Positions 1 through 5,737 of a stretch of 5,755 bases of DNA are shown here, piece after piece. This DNA is from Dehalococcoidia bacterium UBA7891 (lineage in GTDB: Bacteria > Chloroflexota > Dehalococcoidia > Lucifugimonadales > UBA826). The stretch spans positions 10,779 through 16,533 of the forward strand of contig DLRJ01000004.1 in NCBI GenBank assembly GCA_002500485.1, in the 5' to 3' direction. Made by a program: the position numbers and the translations under genes. The first letter of the stretch is position 1, and the number at the start of each line of letters is the position of its first letter. The notes under the pieces were generated by a model, which saw only the letters and a list, made by a program, of their open reading frames with translations, ran no database searches and was not told where the DNA came from.

Positions 1-437
1 GGAGGGAATTCCCTCCAATAGTTTTTGATAGAACCCCAAGTCCGAGTGAGATAGATGAGGTCTCTAAATTAGTTCAAGAAAGAATCAAAGTCCTTTCTGA
101 AGCTTCAGGTTTGGTGGCCTTTGTTTTCAAGAATGAAATTACCTACGATTCAAATGAGCTAATACAGAAACAGATGGATGCGGAATCTACAACCCGAATA
201 TTGGATAGAGTGAATGAGTTAGTTTCAAAAATCGAGACTTTTTCCTCTAGTGCCATTGAAGTTGAATTAAGGGCGCTGGCCGATGCGATGGAGGTTAAAG
301 TCGGAACCTTGCTTGGTACCATTAGGGTCGCTACCTCCGGACAGAAGGTATCACCGCCTCTATTTGACTCATTGGAAGTGTTAGGGCGCAGTCGAGTTCT
401 GGAACTATTGCATGTTGCCAAATCCAAATTGCCTTGA
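1..437 (+). CDS. gltX: Glutamyl-tRNA synthetase, C-terminal fragment (5' end outside window)
   Basis: This open frame enters from the left edge (first whole codon at base 3) and ends at TGA 435-437, giving 144 residues. The final stretch, with TLLGTIRVATSGQKVSPPLF then a DSLEVLGRSRVLELL segment, matches the C-terminal anticodon-binding helical domain of class I glutamyl-tRNA synthetases, where IRVALTGKxVSPPLFE..E.LG is strongly conserved. The upstream LVQERIKVLSEASGLVAFVF segment fits the same domain. The enzyme charges tRNA-Glu (and tRNA-Gln in some bacteria) with glutamate in the cytosol. The catalytic Rossmann fold with HIGH and KMSKS lies outside the window and cannot be checked. A TTG at 111 is an internal leucine codon, not a start. 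The stop is followed by a gap containing a promoter, so gltX probably closes a separate upstream unit. Family assignment is from remembered motifs. Confidence 0.88.
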   Translation, partial: REFPPIVFDRTPSPSEIDEVSKLVQERIKVLSEASGLVAFVFKNEITYDSNELIQKQMDAESTTRILDRVNELVSKIETFSSSAIEVELRALADAMEVKVGTLLGTIRVATSGQKVSPPLFDSLEVLGRSRVLELLHVAKSKLP

Positions 438-448
438 TCGAATTAAGA

Positions 449-478
449 TTGACCAGCAGGGCAGTCAAAATTTATACT
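449..478 (+). promoter_or_regulatory. Sigma70-like promoter for the yqeY-purQ-eamA-purL unit
   Basis: A -35 box TTGACC (449-454) and a -10 box TATACT (473-478) are separated by 18 nt. Each matches five of six consensus bases. Transcription would begin near 485, leaving a leader of about 42 nt before the yqeY ATG at 527. The -35 box is also one arm of a small inverted repeat (TTGAC at 449-453, GTCAA at 464-468), which could be an operator or chance. The call is by consensus match only. Confidence 0.55.
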
Positions 479-507
479 CAGAAGCATGACGTCGAAACCA
501 AAGCCTA

Positions 508-512
508 GAGGA
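508..512 (+). promoter_or_regulatory. Ribosome binding site of yqeY
   Basis: GAGGA lies 14 nt upstream of the ATG at 527. The spacing is longer than usual, but it is the only purine-rich Shine-Dalgarno-like stretch in the leader. It supports the ATG at 527 as the start. Confidence 0.45.
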
Positions 513-526
513 ATATATACAAAGAA

Positions 527-973
527 ATGCTACGTGATACTTTAGATTCAGATCTCAAGGACGCGATGAGAAACAAAGAAGCTTTGAAGCGAACAGTGTT
601 ACGAACAATGCTATCTGAAATACGTAACGCTGAGATTAATTCCCAGACAACTTTAGATGATGAGGGAATAATTTCTGTTCTTACTAAGCAAGTGCAGCAA
701 CGAAAAGATAGTGTGGAAGCATACGCTGCTGCCGATCGACAGGATCTGGTTAATAAAGAAACAGAAGAGATCAATATTATATCGGTGTATCTTCCGGAAC
801 AGCTCCCTGTAGAAGAAATCGAGGAGATCATTAAAACTGCCATATCAGAGATAGGGGCTTCAACTTTGAGTGATATGGGGAAAGTTATGGGTCTTGTTAT
901 GCCTCAAGTTAGAGGTCGTGCCGATGGTAAGATTGTGAATACGATCGTAACTGAAAAATTGAGAGCATTGTAA
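527..973 (+). CDS. yqeY: YqeY/GatB-domain protein
   Basis: The 148-residue product is full length for the YqeY family (about 145-150 residues). Family landmarks are visible: an N-terminal helical part with QQRKDSVEAY at 58-67, YLPEQL at 88-93, DMGKVMG at 116-122 and GRADG at 130-134, close to the C-terminus. YqeY resembles the C-terminal tail domain of the GatB subunit of Asp/Glu-tRNA amidotransferase, which contacts tRNA. Its own role is unsettled, though a link to tRNA or amidotransferase chemistry is often assumed. The ATG start gives a standard N-terminus (MLRDTLDSDLKDAMRNKE). It is the first gene after the promoter at 449-478 and is followed after 5 nt by purQ, so it is probably cotranscribed with the purine genes. 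No truncation or odd residue is seen. Confidence 0.9.
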   Translation: MLRDTLDSDLKDAMRNKEALKRTVLRTMLSEIRNAEINSQTTLDDEGIISVLTKQVQQRKDSVEAYAAADRQDLVNKETEEINIISVYLPEQLPVEEIEEIIKTAISEIGASTLSDMGKVMGLVMPQVRGRADGKIVNTIVTEKLRAL

Positions 974-978
974 ACGTT

Positions 979-1677
979 GTGAAATTTGGAGTTGTTGTTT
1001 TCCCAGGCACATGGAGCGACGTGGATTGCTACACCGTGCTAGATGAGGTGTTTAACGTATCCGTTGAATATGTTTGGCATAAGGAGACGAACCTTTCAAC
1101 CTTTGACTGCATCATATTGCCGGGGGGCTTTTCATACGGTGATTATCTAAGATGCGGGGCTATAGCGAGGTTTTCTCCGGTGATGGAATCTTTGACCAAA
1201 TTTGCTCATTCCGGAGGATTAGTTTTCGGGATATGTAATGGGTTCCAGATTTTGTGTGAAGCAGGATTACTCCCGGGGGTTTTGGTTCGTAACAACCATC
1301 TGCAATTTCGATGCCAATGGACAGATTTAAGAGTTGATAATACCTCCACCCCATTTTCCAGTAGAGCCAAGGCCGGGCAAGTAATTTCAGTTCCCATATC
1401 GCATGGGGAAGGAAACTACTTTGCTCCAGATGAGACTTTGAGACAGATTGAAAACAACGGGCAGGTGATATTTCGGTATAGTGGCGCGAACGGTGATATT
1501 GACGTCGTTAATAACCCAAACGGGTCTATAAATAATATCGCAGGAGTGACTAACCAAGAAGGAAACGTCTTAGGTATGATGCCTCACCCCGAACGTTGCT
1601 GTGATTCCCTGCTGGGAGGAACTGATGGCAAATTGATATTCGGATCCCTGGTTGATTATCTATGGAATAAAACGTAG
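979..1677 (+). CDS. purQ: Phosphoribosylformylglycinamidine synthase, glutaminase subunit PurQ
   Basis: PurQ hydrolyses glutamine and passes ammonia to PurL for conversion of FGAR to FGAM, the fourth step of de novo purine synthesis, in the cytosol. The 232-residue protein is a complete class I (triad) glutamine amidotransferase. Visible features are FPG near the N-terminus (8-10), LPGGFSYGDYLR at 47-58, the nucleophile elbow GICNGFQ with Cys86, SHGEGNYFA at 141-149, and MPHPER with His203 and Glu205 completing the triad. Length is normal for the stand-alone subunit. The start is GTG at 979, only 5 nt after the yqeY stop, and puts the canonical MKFGVVVFPG at the N-terminus. The Shine-Dalgarno sequence is weak (GAGAG at 961-965, 13 nt away), so translational coupling to yqeY is likely. 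The FPG motif continues TWSD, where many PurQ proteins have SNCD. The usual partner purS does not precede it. Confidence 0.95.
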   Translation: MKFGVVVFPGTWSDVDCYTVLDEVFNVSVEYVWHKETNLSTFDCIILPGGFSYGDYLRCGAIARFSPVMESLTKFAHSGGLVFGICNGFQILCEAGLLPGVLVRNNHLQFRCQWTDLRVDNTSTPFSSRAKAGQVISVPISHGEGNYFAPDETLRQIENNGQVIFRYSGANGDIDVVNNPNGSINNIAGVTNQEGNVLGMMPHPERCCDSLLGGTDGKLIFGSLVDYLWNKT

Positions 1678-2104
1678 GTTGATTACCGGTATATTACTTT
1701 CACTGATGGCCGCCTTAGGTTTCGGGCTGAGTGCAGTTTTAGTAAAGGCAGGCATGTCCTCTGTGAGTGTAAAAACAGCTACAGTAATATCACTTATTTC
1801 CTCCACTGTTGTCACCATGATTGTAGCGTTTTTATTGCATTATGAAGAAATTTTTTCCTTATCTCCAGTGGCCTTTATTTGGTTCATCTTGGCTGGGTTA
1901 ATTACTTTTTTGGGGGGTCGATTTCTTAATTTTCACGCCATTAGCTTAGTTGGAGCCTCAAAAGCATCGGCAGTAGTGTCAGCGACTCCATTATTTGCCG
2001 CCATATTGGCTGTAATTTTCTTAGATGAGAATATTGGGGTAATGTTAGGTATTGGCACCGCTATGATAGTTTTTGGGATTACCTTGGTGGTAATACAAGA
2101 ATGA
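1652..2104 (+). CDS. Half-size EamA-family (DMT superfamily) membrane protein, first of pair
   Basis: This 150-residue hydrophobic protein has about five membrane segments (roughly 11-31, 42-62, 71-89, 101-124, 128-147), the size of one EamA repeat; typical family members have two repeats and ten helices. The pattern in helices 3-5 is EamA-like: a GGR before helix 4, then SKASAVVSATPLFAAILAVIF, an acidic LDEN loop, and a small-residue helix 5. EamA proteins carry metabolites or drugs across the inner membrane; the substrate here is unknown. The start is uncertain. TTG 1652 has GGA 7 nt upstream (1642-1644), overlaps purQ by 26 nt and gives a KRR N-terminus. TTG 1679, just after the purQ stop, would remove those charges and leave 141 residues. 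The ATG at 1706 would cut helix 1 and is less likely. The stop overlaps the next gene as ATGA. Confidence 0.8.
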   Translation: MIIYGIKRRLITGILLSLMAALGFGLSAVLVKAGMSSVSVKTATVISLISSTVVTMIVAFLLHYEEIFSLSPVAFIWFILAGLITFLGGRFLNFHAISLVGASKASAVVSATPLFAAILAVIFLDENIGVMLGIGTAMIVFGITLVVIQE

Positions 2105-2556
2105 ATGAGACTGCAAAAAAAATAACGTACTATGGGTTCCTTTTCGCCGTTTGTGCGGCTTTCCTATATGCTTTATCAGCTCTGGTGGGGAAGAAAATTA
2201 CAGATGATTTCTCCTCTCCTATGGTTGCTTCAGCATTTTCGATTTTGTTTGGGTTGGTTGCAACAGGATCGGTGTTTTTTCGTACTGTAAGCAAGGAGGC
2301 TAGATATCTGTCCGGTCGATCCTGGGTTCTAATTGGATTGTCTGGATGTGCTTCTGCCTTAGGTGTTTCGGGGTGGTACTTGGCCCTAAATGTAACTCAG
2401 GTAGTGGTTGTGGCTCCCATAGTAGCCGTTTATCCTTTGATAACAATATTGGCAGCATCACTATTTTTGCGAGGGATAGAAAAAGTTACCAAGAAAACTG
2501 TTGCGGGGGCGATAATTGTAGTTATTGGAGTATTGTTTGTGGGGTTTGGTACTTAA
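2101..2556 (+). CDS. Half-size EamA-family (DMT superfamily) membrane protein, second of pair
   Basis: The product has 151 residues and about five membrane segments (roughly 11-30, 41-60, 75-95, 100-123, 132-150), again one EamA repeat. The SGWYLALNVTQ segment followed by VVVVAPIVAVYPLITILAASLFL is the usual helix 3/4 pattern of the family, and the last helix has the GAIIVVIGVLFV form. Its ATG overlaps the previous stop (ATGA at 2101-2104), with GGTGG 10 nt upstream (2086-2090), so the two proteins are probably made in step and may assemble together. Basic residues cluster at the N-terminus (K6, K7), in loop 2 (R61, K65, R68, R73) and in loop 4 (R124, K128, K131, K132). By the positive-inside rule this predicts a cytoplasmic N-terminus. 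It lies 25 nt before purL, inside the purine gene cluster. Substrate unknown. Confidence 0.82.
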   Translation: MNETAKKITYYGFLFAVCAAFLYALSALVGKKITDDFSSPMVASAFSILFGLVATGSVFFRTVSKEARYLSGRSWVLIGLSGCASALGVSGWYLALNVTQVVVVAPIVAVYPLITILAASLFLRGIEKVTKKTVAGAIIVVIGVLFVGFGT

Positions 2557-2581
2557 TGAAGATATATGGATTATAAGAAAT

Positions 2582-4774
2582 ATGGTATTTGATAAGGAGA
2601 TATTGGACGAGCTCGCAATATCCCCCGCTGAATACGAGATCATCGTAGAAAGGTTAGGAAGGGTGCCAAATCACCTAGAACTCGGATTGTTTGGATCTCT
2701 TTGGAGCGAACATTGCGGGTACAAGCACTCAAAGCCACTACTTAAATTGTTTGCTTCAGATAATCCGAGACTTTTGGTGAATCCCGGAGACGAGAATGCC
2801 GGTGTAGTCGATATAGGTGATGGGTATGCAATTGTTTTCAAAATAGAGTCCCACAACCACCCATCTGCCATTGAACCATACCAGGGGGCCGCTACTGGAA
2901 TTGGAGGTATAGTGCGGGACATATTTGCCATGGGTGCGAGGCCTATTGCGCTGTTGAACTCACTCAGGTTTGGACCTTTGTTAAATGACAGAAATAAATA
3001 TATTTTTGACGGGGTTGTATCAGGTATTTCTGGGTATGGAAACTGCATAGGCGTTCCCAACATAGGAGGGGAAATTGTTTTTGCTGAATGTTATTCCGGC
3101 AATCCATTAGTAAATGCCATGTGCATAGGGTTATTAAAGGTAGATGAGCTCATTAAAGCCACTTCTGGAAGCAGTGGAAATTTACTAATCCTAGCGGGGT
3201 CTGGGACAGGGAAAGACGGGATTCATGGAGCCTCCGGCTTGGCTTCCAGAAGCTTTGAAGATGAAAGAGAATTGAGGCCGACGGTCCAGGTTGGGAATCC
3301 TTTTCTCGAAAAAATACTAATTGAATCTTGTCTTGAAGTTGCTAAATCTGGAAAAATTGATGGAATGCAAGATTTAGGGGCGGCCGGTCTGACTAGTGCA
3401 TCGGTGGAATGCGCCGCTAGTGGATCCACTGGTATTGAGATTGATATTGATTTGGTACCTCGGAGAGATGATGACATGTCTCCATATGAGGTTATGTTGT
3501 CTGAGACTCAGGAGCGTATGTTAGTTTCCGTTAAACCTGAGAATGCTGAAAGCGTGAAGCGAATATTTGACCGATGGGACATAGATAATTCCATAATAGG
3601 TAAAGTTACTACTTCTAATCGAGTTCATATAGTGAGTGGGACTCAATTATTGGCTGATCTTCCAGTAGGCCTGCTTACAGACCCACCGCAATATGTCATA
3701 GATTCAATTACCCCTCCATATCTGCGACAATTACAGGGCTACGATTTAAATCGGATAAATCTTCCAGATATTGCTCCGGATATGGTCTTAATGAGGCTTT
3801 TGTCTACTTCCAATTTGACTTGCCGCCAGTCCGTTTACCAAAAGTATGATCATCAGGTTCAAACTAATACAGTGATACCACCTGGCTCTGATGGATCCCT
3901 CATCCGGATAAAAGGAACGGAGAAAGGTATATCGGCTTCCACTGATGGAAATGGGCGTCTTGCGTATCTGGACCCGTATGTGGGTGGTCAAATAGCTGTC
4001 GCTGAAGCTTGCAGGAATGTGTCTTGTACCGGTGCTGAACCAATAGCACTTACAAATTGTTTGAATTTTGGTAATCCGGAAAAACCTGAGGTGTATTTCC
4101 AACTTGAGAATTGTGTTAAAGGTATGGCAGATGCTAGTACAAAATTTTCTAGCCCTGTGATAAGCGGAAATGTGAGTTTATACAATGAAACACAAAATAC
4201 TCCTATATATCCCACCCCTGTCGTAGGAGCCGTAGGCCTCACTGAGAATGTCAGAAATTATGTAGACATGAGCTTTAAGAATGATGATGATGTAGCGTTA
4301 TTGCTGGGATCCTCGGAGGTTACCTGTGACATTGGCTACCTTGCCGGAAGCGAATACCTTGAAATTTTCCACGATTTAATTGCTGGACAGCCATCAATAG
4401 ATTTGGAGAAAGAAATCTCGGTACAAAAATTATGTAGGGATCTTATTAAACATGGGTTGGTCAAATCGGCTCATGATTGTTCAGAGGGTGGATTGGCTGT
4501 CGCAATAGCAGAATCTTGTATAAAAGGTGAAATTGGCTTCAAAGGTGAATTTGAAATTAGAGGACGGTGGGATGTTCAACTTTTTGGTGAACAACAATCT
4601 AGAATAGTGATTTCTGTCAAAGAAGATGATGTTGCCGAGGTGATGCGTTTAGGTATTGATTATCAGGTTGAAGTGCTAAATTTGGGTAAAGTTGGTGGCG
4701 AACGATTATTTGTGCCGGGGTTGCTGGACGTCTCAGTCGCTGATATTTCTGATGCATGGATGGTTGGGGTTTGA
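2582..4774 (+). CDS. purL: Phosphoribosylformylglycinamidine synthase, synthetase subunit PurL
   Basis: PurL uses ATP and ammonia from PurQ to turn FGAR into FGAM. From ATG 2582 the protein has 730 residues, normal for the small PurL type that needs separate PurQ and PurS. Conserved blocks in order: WSEHCGYKHSKPLL at 41-54 with the conserved His44; NPGDENAGVVDIGDG at 67-81; ESHNHPS at 89-95; GAATGIGGIVRDIFAMGARP at 102-121; GKDGIHGASGLASRSF at 210-225; GMQDLGAAGLTSASVE at 261-276; PYVGGQIAVAEACRNVSCTG at 465-484; ISGNVSLYNE at 527-536; and AHDCSEGGLAVA at 630-641. These cover both AIRS-like halves, with no break or missing block. The frame is open further upstream to a TTG at 2525, but that would overlap the preceding gene and add a non-family N-terminus (starting MEYCLWG). 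The Shine-Dalgarno sequence is weak (GGA at 2568-2570). Confidence 0.96.
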   Translation: MVFDKEILDELAISPAEYEIIVERLGRVPNHLELGLFGSLWSEHCGYKHSKPLLKLFASDNPRLLVNPGDENAGVVDIGDGYAIVFKIESHNHPSAIEPYQGAATGIGGIVRDIFAMGARPIALLNSLRFGPLLNDRNKYIFDGVVSGISGYGNCIGVPNIGGEIVFAECYSGNPLVNAMCIGLLKVDELIKATSGSSGNLLILAGSGTGKDGIHGASGLASRSFEDERELRPTVQVGNPFLEKILIESCLEVAKSGKIDGMQDLGAAGLTSASVECAASGSTGIEIDIDLVPRRDDDMSPYEVMLSETQERMLVSVKPENAESVKRIFDRWDIDNSIIGKVTTSNRVHIVSGTQLLADLPVGLLTDPPQYVIDSITPPYLRQLQGYDLNRINLPDIAPDMVLMRLLSTSNLTCRQSVYQKYDHQVQTNTVIPPGSDGSLIRIKGTEKGISASTDGNGRLAYLDPYVGGQIAVAEACRNVSCTGAEPIALTNCLNFGNPEKPEVYFQLENCVKGMADASTKFSSPVISGNVSLYNETQNTPIYPTPVVGAVGLTENVRNYVDMSFKNDDDVALLLGSSEVTCDIGYLAGSEYLEIFHDLIAGQPSIDLEKEISVQKLCRDLIKHGLVKSAHDCSEGGLAVAIAESCIKGEIGFKGEFEIRGRWDVQLFGEQQSRIVISVKEDDVAEVMRLGIDYQVEVLNLGKVGGERLFVPGLLDVSVADISDAWMVGV

Positions 4775-4800
4775 AGGGCTGTTTTTTTGTTTTATTTATT
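4775..4800 (+). terminator. T-rich stretch after purL, possible weak terminator
   Basis: Directly after the purL stop, GGGCTG (4776-4781) is followed by seven T and then a T-rich run to about 4800. No convincing hairpin precedes the T-run. The only partner for GGGCT is AGCCC at 4814-4818, downstream of it, which is not the intrinsic terminator layout. The position between two inferred transcription units is right, but the structure is weak. Confidence 0.25.
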
Positions 4801-4820
4801 GGTAATACCTGCAAGCCCGT

Positions 4821-4849
4821 TTGACACGGCATATACCCGATGCTAGATT
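4821..4849 (+). promoter_or_regulatory. Sigma70-like promoter with extended -10 for fmdB-dtd
   Basis: A perfect -35 box TTGACA (4821-4826), a 17-nt spacer and a -10 box TAGATT (4844-4849, four of six consensus) are preceded by an extended -10 TG at 4841-4842. Transcription would begin near 4856, about 35 nt before the TTG at 4891. Because the expected start site lies downstream of the ATG at 4840, a transcript from here cannot use that ATG. The call is by consensus match only. Confidence 0.6.
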
Positions 4850-4890
4850 ATTTGTTCGACCGCAATAACGATATCGGGACGGTGTTAAGT

Positions 4891-5247
4891 TTGCCAACAT
4901 ATGATTATAAATGTGAAGAGTGTGGCTCAGAATTTGAACTGAGGCTTCGGTTTAGTGACTCTGTGGATCAACCTTGTAACAGCTGTGACAAAGTGGCGAC
5001 AAGGCAATTTTCCGTAGTTCCGATAGTGTTTAAAGGTAGCGGTTGGTATGTTAACGACTACGGTAAAAAGGGTAGCTCATCAGGTAAGAACATTAATTCC
5101 TCCGAAACTGAAGGGACTACTACTGAATTGAGCACAGACTCGAAGTCATCTTCGTCAACAGAGACTAAGTCAGGAAACGACACAACAGCGTCTTCATCGG
5201 ATAGTTCTTCTTCATCAGGATCCAAAACCACTTCTCAGCCGGAATAA
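4891..5247 (+). CDS. FmdB-type zinc-ribbon protein with Ser/Thr-rich tail
   Basis: From TTG 4891 the product has 118 residues and begins MPTYDYKCEECGSEFE, the standard N-terminus of the FmdB/CxxC_CxxC_SSSS regulatory family. Two CxxC pairs (Cys8/Cys11 and Cys29/Cys32) form the predicted zinc ribbon, followed by the family's VIFKGSG(F/W)Y-type motif (here IVFKGSGWYVNDYG, 45-58). Residues 61-118 are low complexity: 33 of 58 are Ser or Thr, mixed with acidic and Lys residues and probably disordered. Such tails are common in the family. Function is not established; some members were proposed as regulators of amidase or formamidase genes. The frame continues up to ATG 4840, but that adds 17 non-family residues and lies upstream of the predicted transcription start. 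GGTG (4881-4884) is a weak ribosome site 6 nt before the TTG. The stop overlaps the dtd ATG. Confidence 0.85.
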   Translation: MPTYDYKCEECGSEFELRLRFSDSVDQPCNSCDKVATRQFSVVPIVFKGSGWYVNDYGKKGSSSGKNINSSETEGTTTELSTDSKSSSSTETKSGNDTTASSSDSSSSSGSKTTSQPE

Positions 5248-5690
5248 TGAGGGTAATTCTGCAAAGAGTTAACTCTGCAAATGTAAAAGTTTCGGACGCT
5301 GTTGTTGGGGAAATCCAAAAGGGACTTTTGGTTCTTGTCGGAATCGCCTCCGAGGATAACCTCGAGGATGTAGACTACATTGTAGGTAAAACTCTAGGGC
5401 TTCGCATCTTCAACAATCAGATAGGTAAATTCGATTTTTCTGTTCAAGACATAGAAGGCGATTTGTTAGTAGTGAGCCAATTTACGTTATACGCGGATAC
5501 CAGAAAGGGTAAAAGGCCGAGTTTTATAAATGCTATGGAACCCAGCGAGGCATCAAAGCTTTTCAATATTACCGTTCGAAAGTTCAAAGAATCTGGATTA
5601 AAGGTGGAGACTGGAAAATTTCAAGAGAAAATGCAAGTTTCTTCGATTAATGATGGCCCCGTCACTATATTTATTGATTCAAAGAACTAG
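5247..5690 (+). CDS. dtd: D-aminoacyl-tRNA deacylase
   Basis: The 147-residue protein is full length for the DTD1 family (about 145-150). It removes D-amino acids, and also glycine mischarged on tRNA-Ala, from tRNAs in the cytosol, as a homodimer. Signatures seen are MRVILQRVNSANVKV at the N-terminus, the SQFTLYADTRKGKRPSF block at 77-93 and NDGPVT at 135-140 carrying the Gly-Pro pair (G137-P138) that forms the chiral-proofreading cross-subunit motif. The usual (G)xFGAxM stretch reads KFQEKM (124-129), a variation outside the key residues. The ATG shares one base with the fmdB stop (TAATG at 5245-5249), which implies translational coupling; only a weak CGGA precedes it. Pairing with a zinc-ribbon gene has no obvious functional meaning. 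Confidence 0.95.
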   Translation: MRVILQRVNSANVKVSDAVVGEIQKGLLVLVGIASEDNLEDVDYIVGKTLGLRIFNNQIGKFDFSVQDIEGDLLVVSQFTLYADTRKGKRPSFINAMEPSEASKLFNITVRKFKESGLKVETGKFQEKMQVSSINDGPVTIFIDSKN

Positions 5691-5737
5691 TTAGATATGC
5701 GACTTAATATGCAATCCTTCTATTAATCAATATCTAA
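5691..5737 (+). repeat. AT-rich nested inverted repeat after dtd
   Basis: TTAGATAT (5691-5698) is exactly complementary to ATATCTAA (5730-5737). Inside it TTAATA (5704-5709) pairs with TATTAA (5721-5726), leaving an 11-nt loop and an uneven internal loop (5 and 3 nt). It begins at the base after the dtd stop. No T-run follows, so it is not a classic intrinsic terminator. It may be an RNA 3'-end stabilising hairpin, or chance in AT-rich sequence. Nothing else is seen in 5738-5755. Confidence 0.35.

Noticed and set aside
143..427. Minus-strand open frame opposite gltX
   Set aside because: It lies entirely inside the conserved GltX coding region, has no recognisable motif and no start signal; it is a shadow frame.
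505..843. Minus-strand open frame opposite yqeY
   Set aside because: It mirrors a clear YqeY gene, and its Ser/Arg-rich composition is typical of an antisense frame.
2113..2120. A-run near the EamA gene junction as a programmed frameshift site
   Set aside because: It lies downstream of the first gene's stop codon, so ribosomes slipping there would already have terminated.
2346..2576. Plus-strand 76-residue frame over the second EamA gene
   Set aside because: It is out of frame with a well-supported membrane protein, and its Cys/Ser-rich sequence resembles no family.
2525..2581. Upstream TTG extension of PurL
   Set aside because: It would overlap the end of the second EamA gene and add 19 residues that do not resemble any PurL N-terminus; ATG 2582 fits the family.
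4776..4818. GGGCT/AGCCC pairing after purL as a terminator hairpin
   Set aside because: The loop is about 33 nt and contains the T-run itself, so the layout is wrong for an intrinsic terminator.
2671..4832. Several minus-strand open frames opposite purL
   Set aside because: All sit opposite conserved PurL motifs and have no family features or ribosome sites.
1642..5223. Five GGATCC sites (1642, 3422, 3893, 4307, 5218)
   Set aside because: This is more than the one or two expected by chance, but all are in coding sequence at irregular spacing with varied context; no structure or function is suggested.
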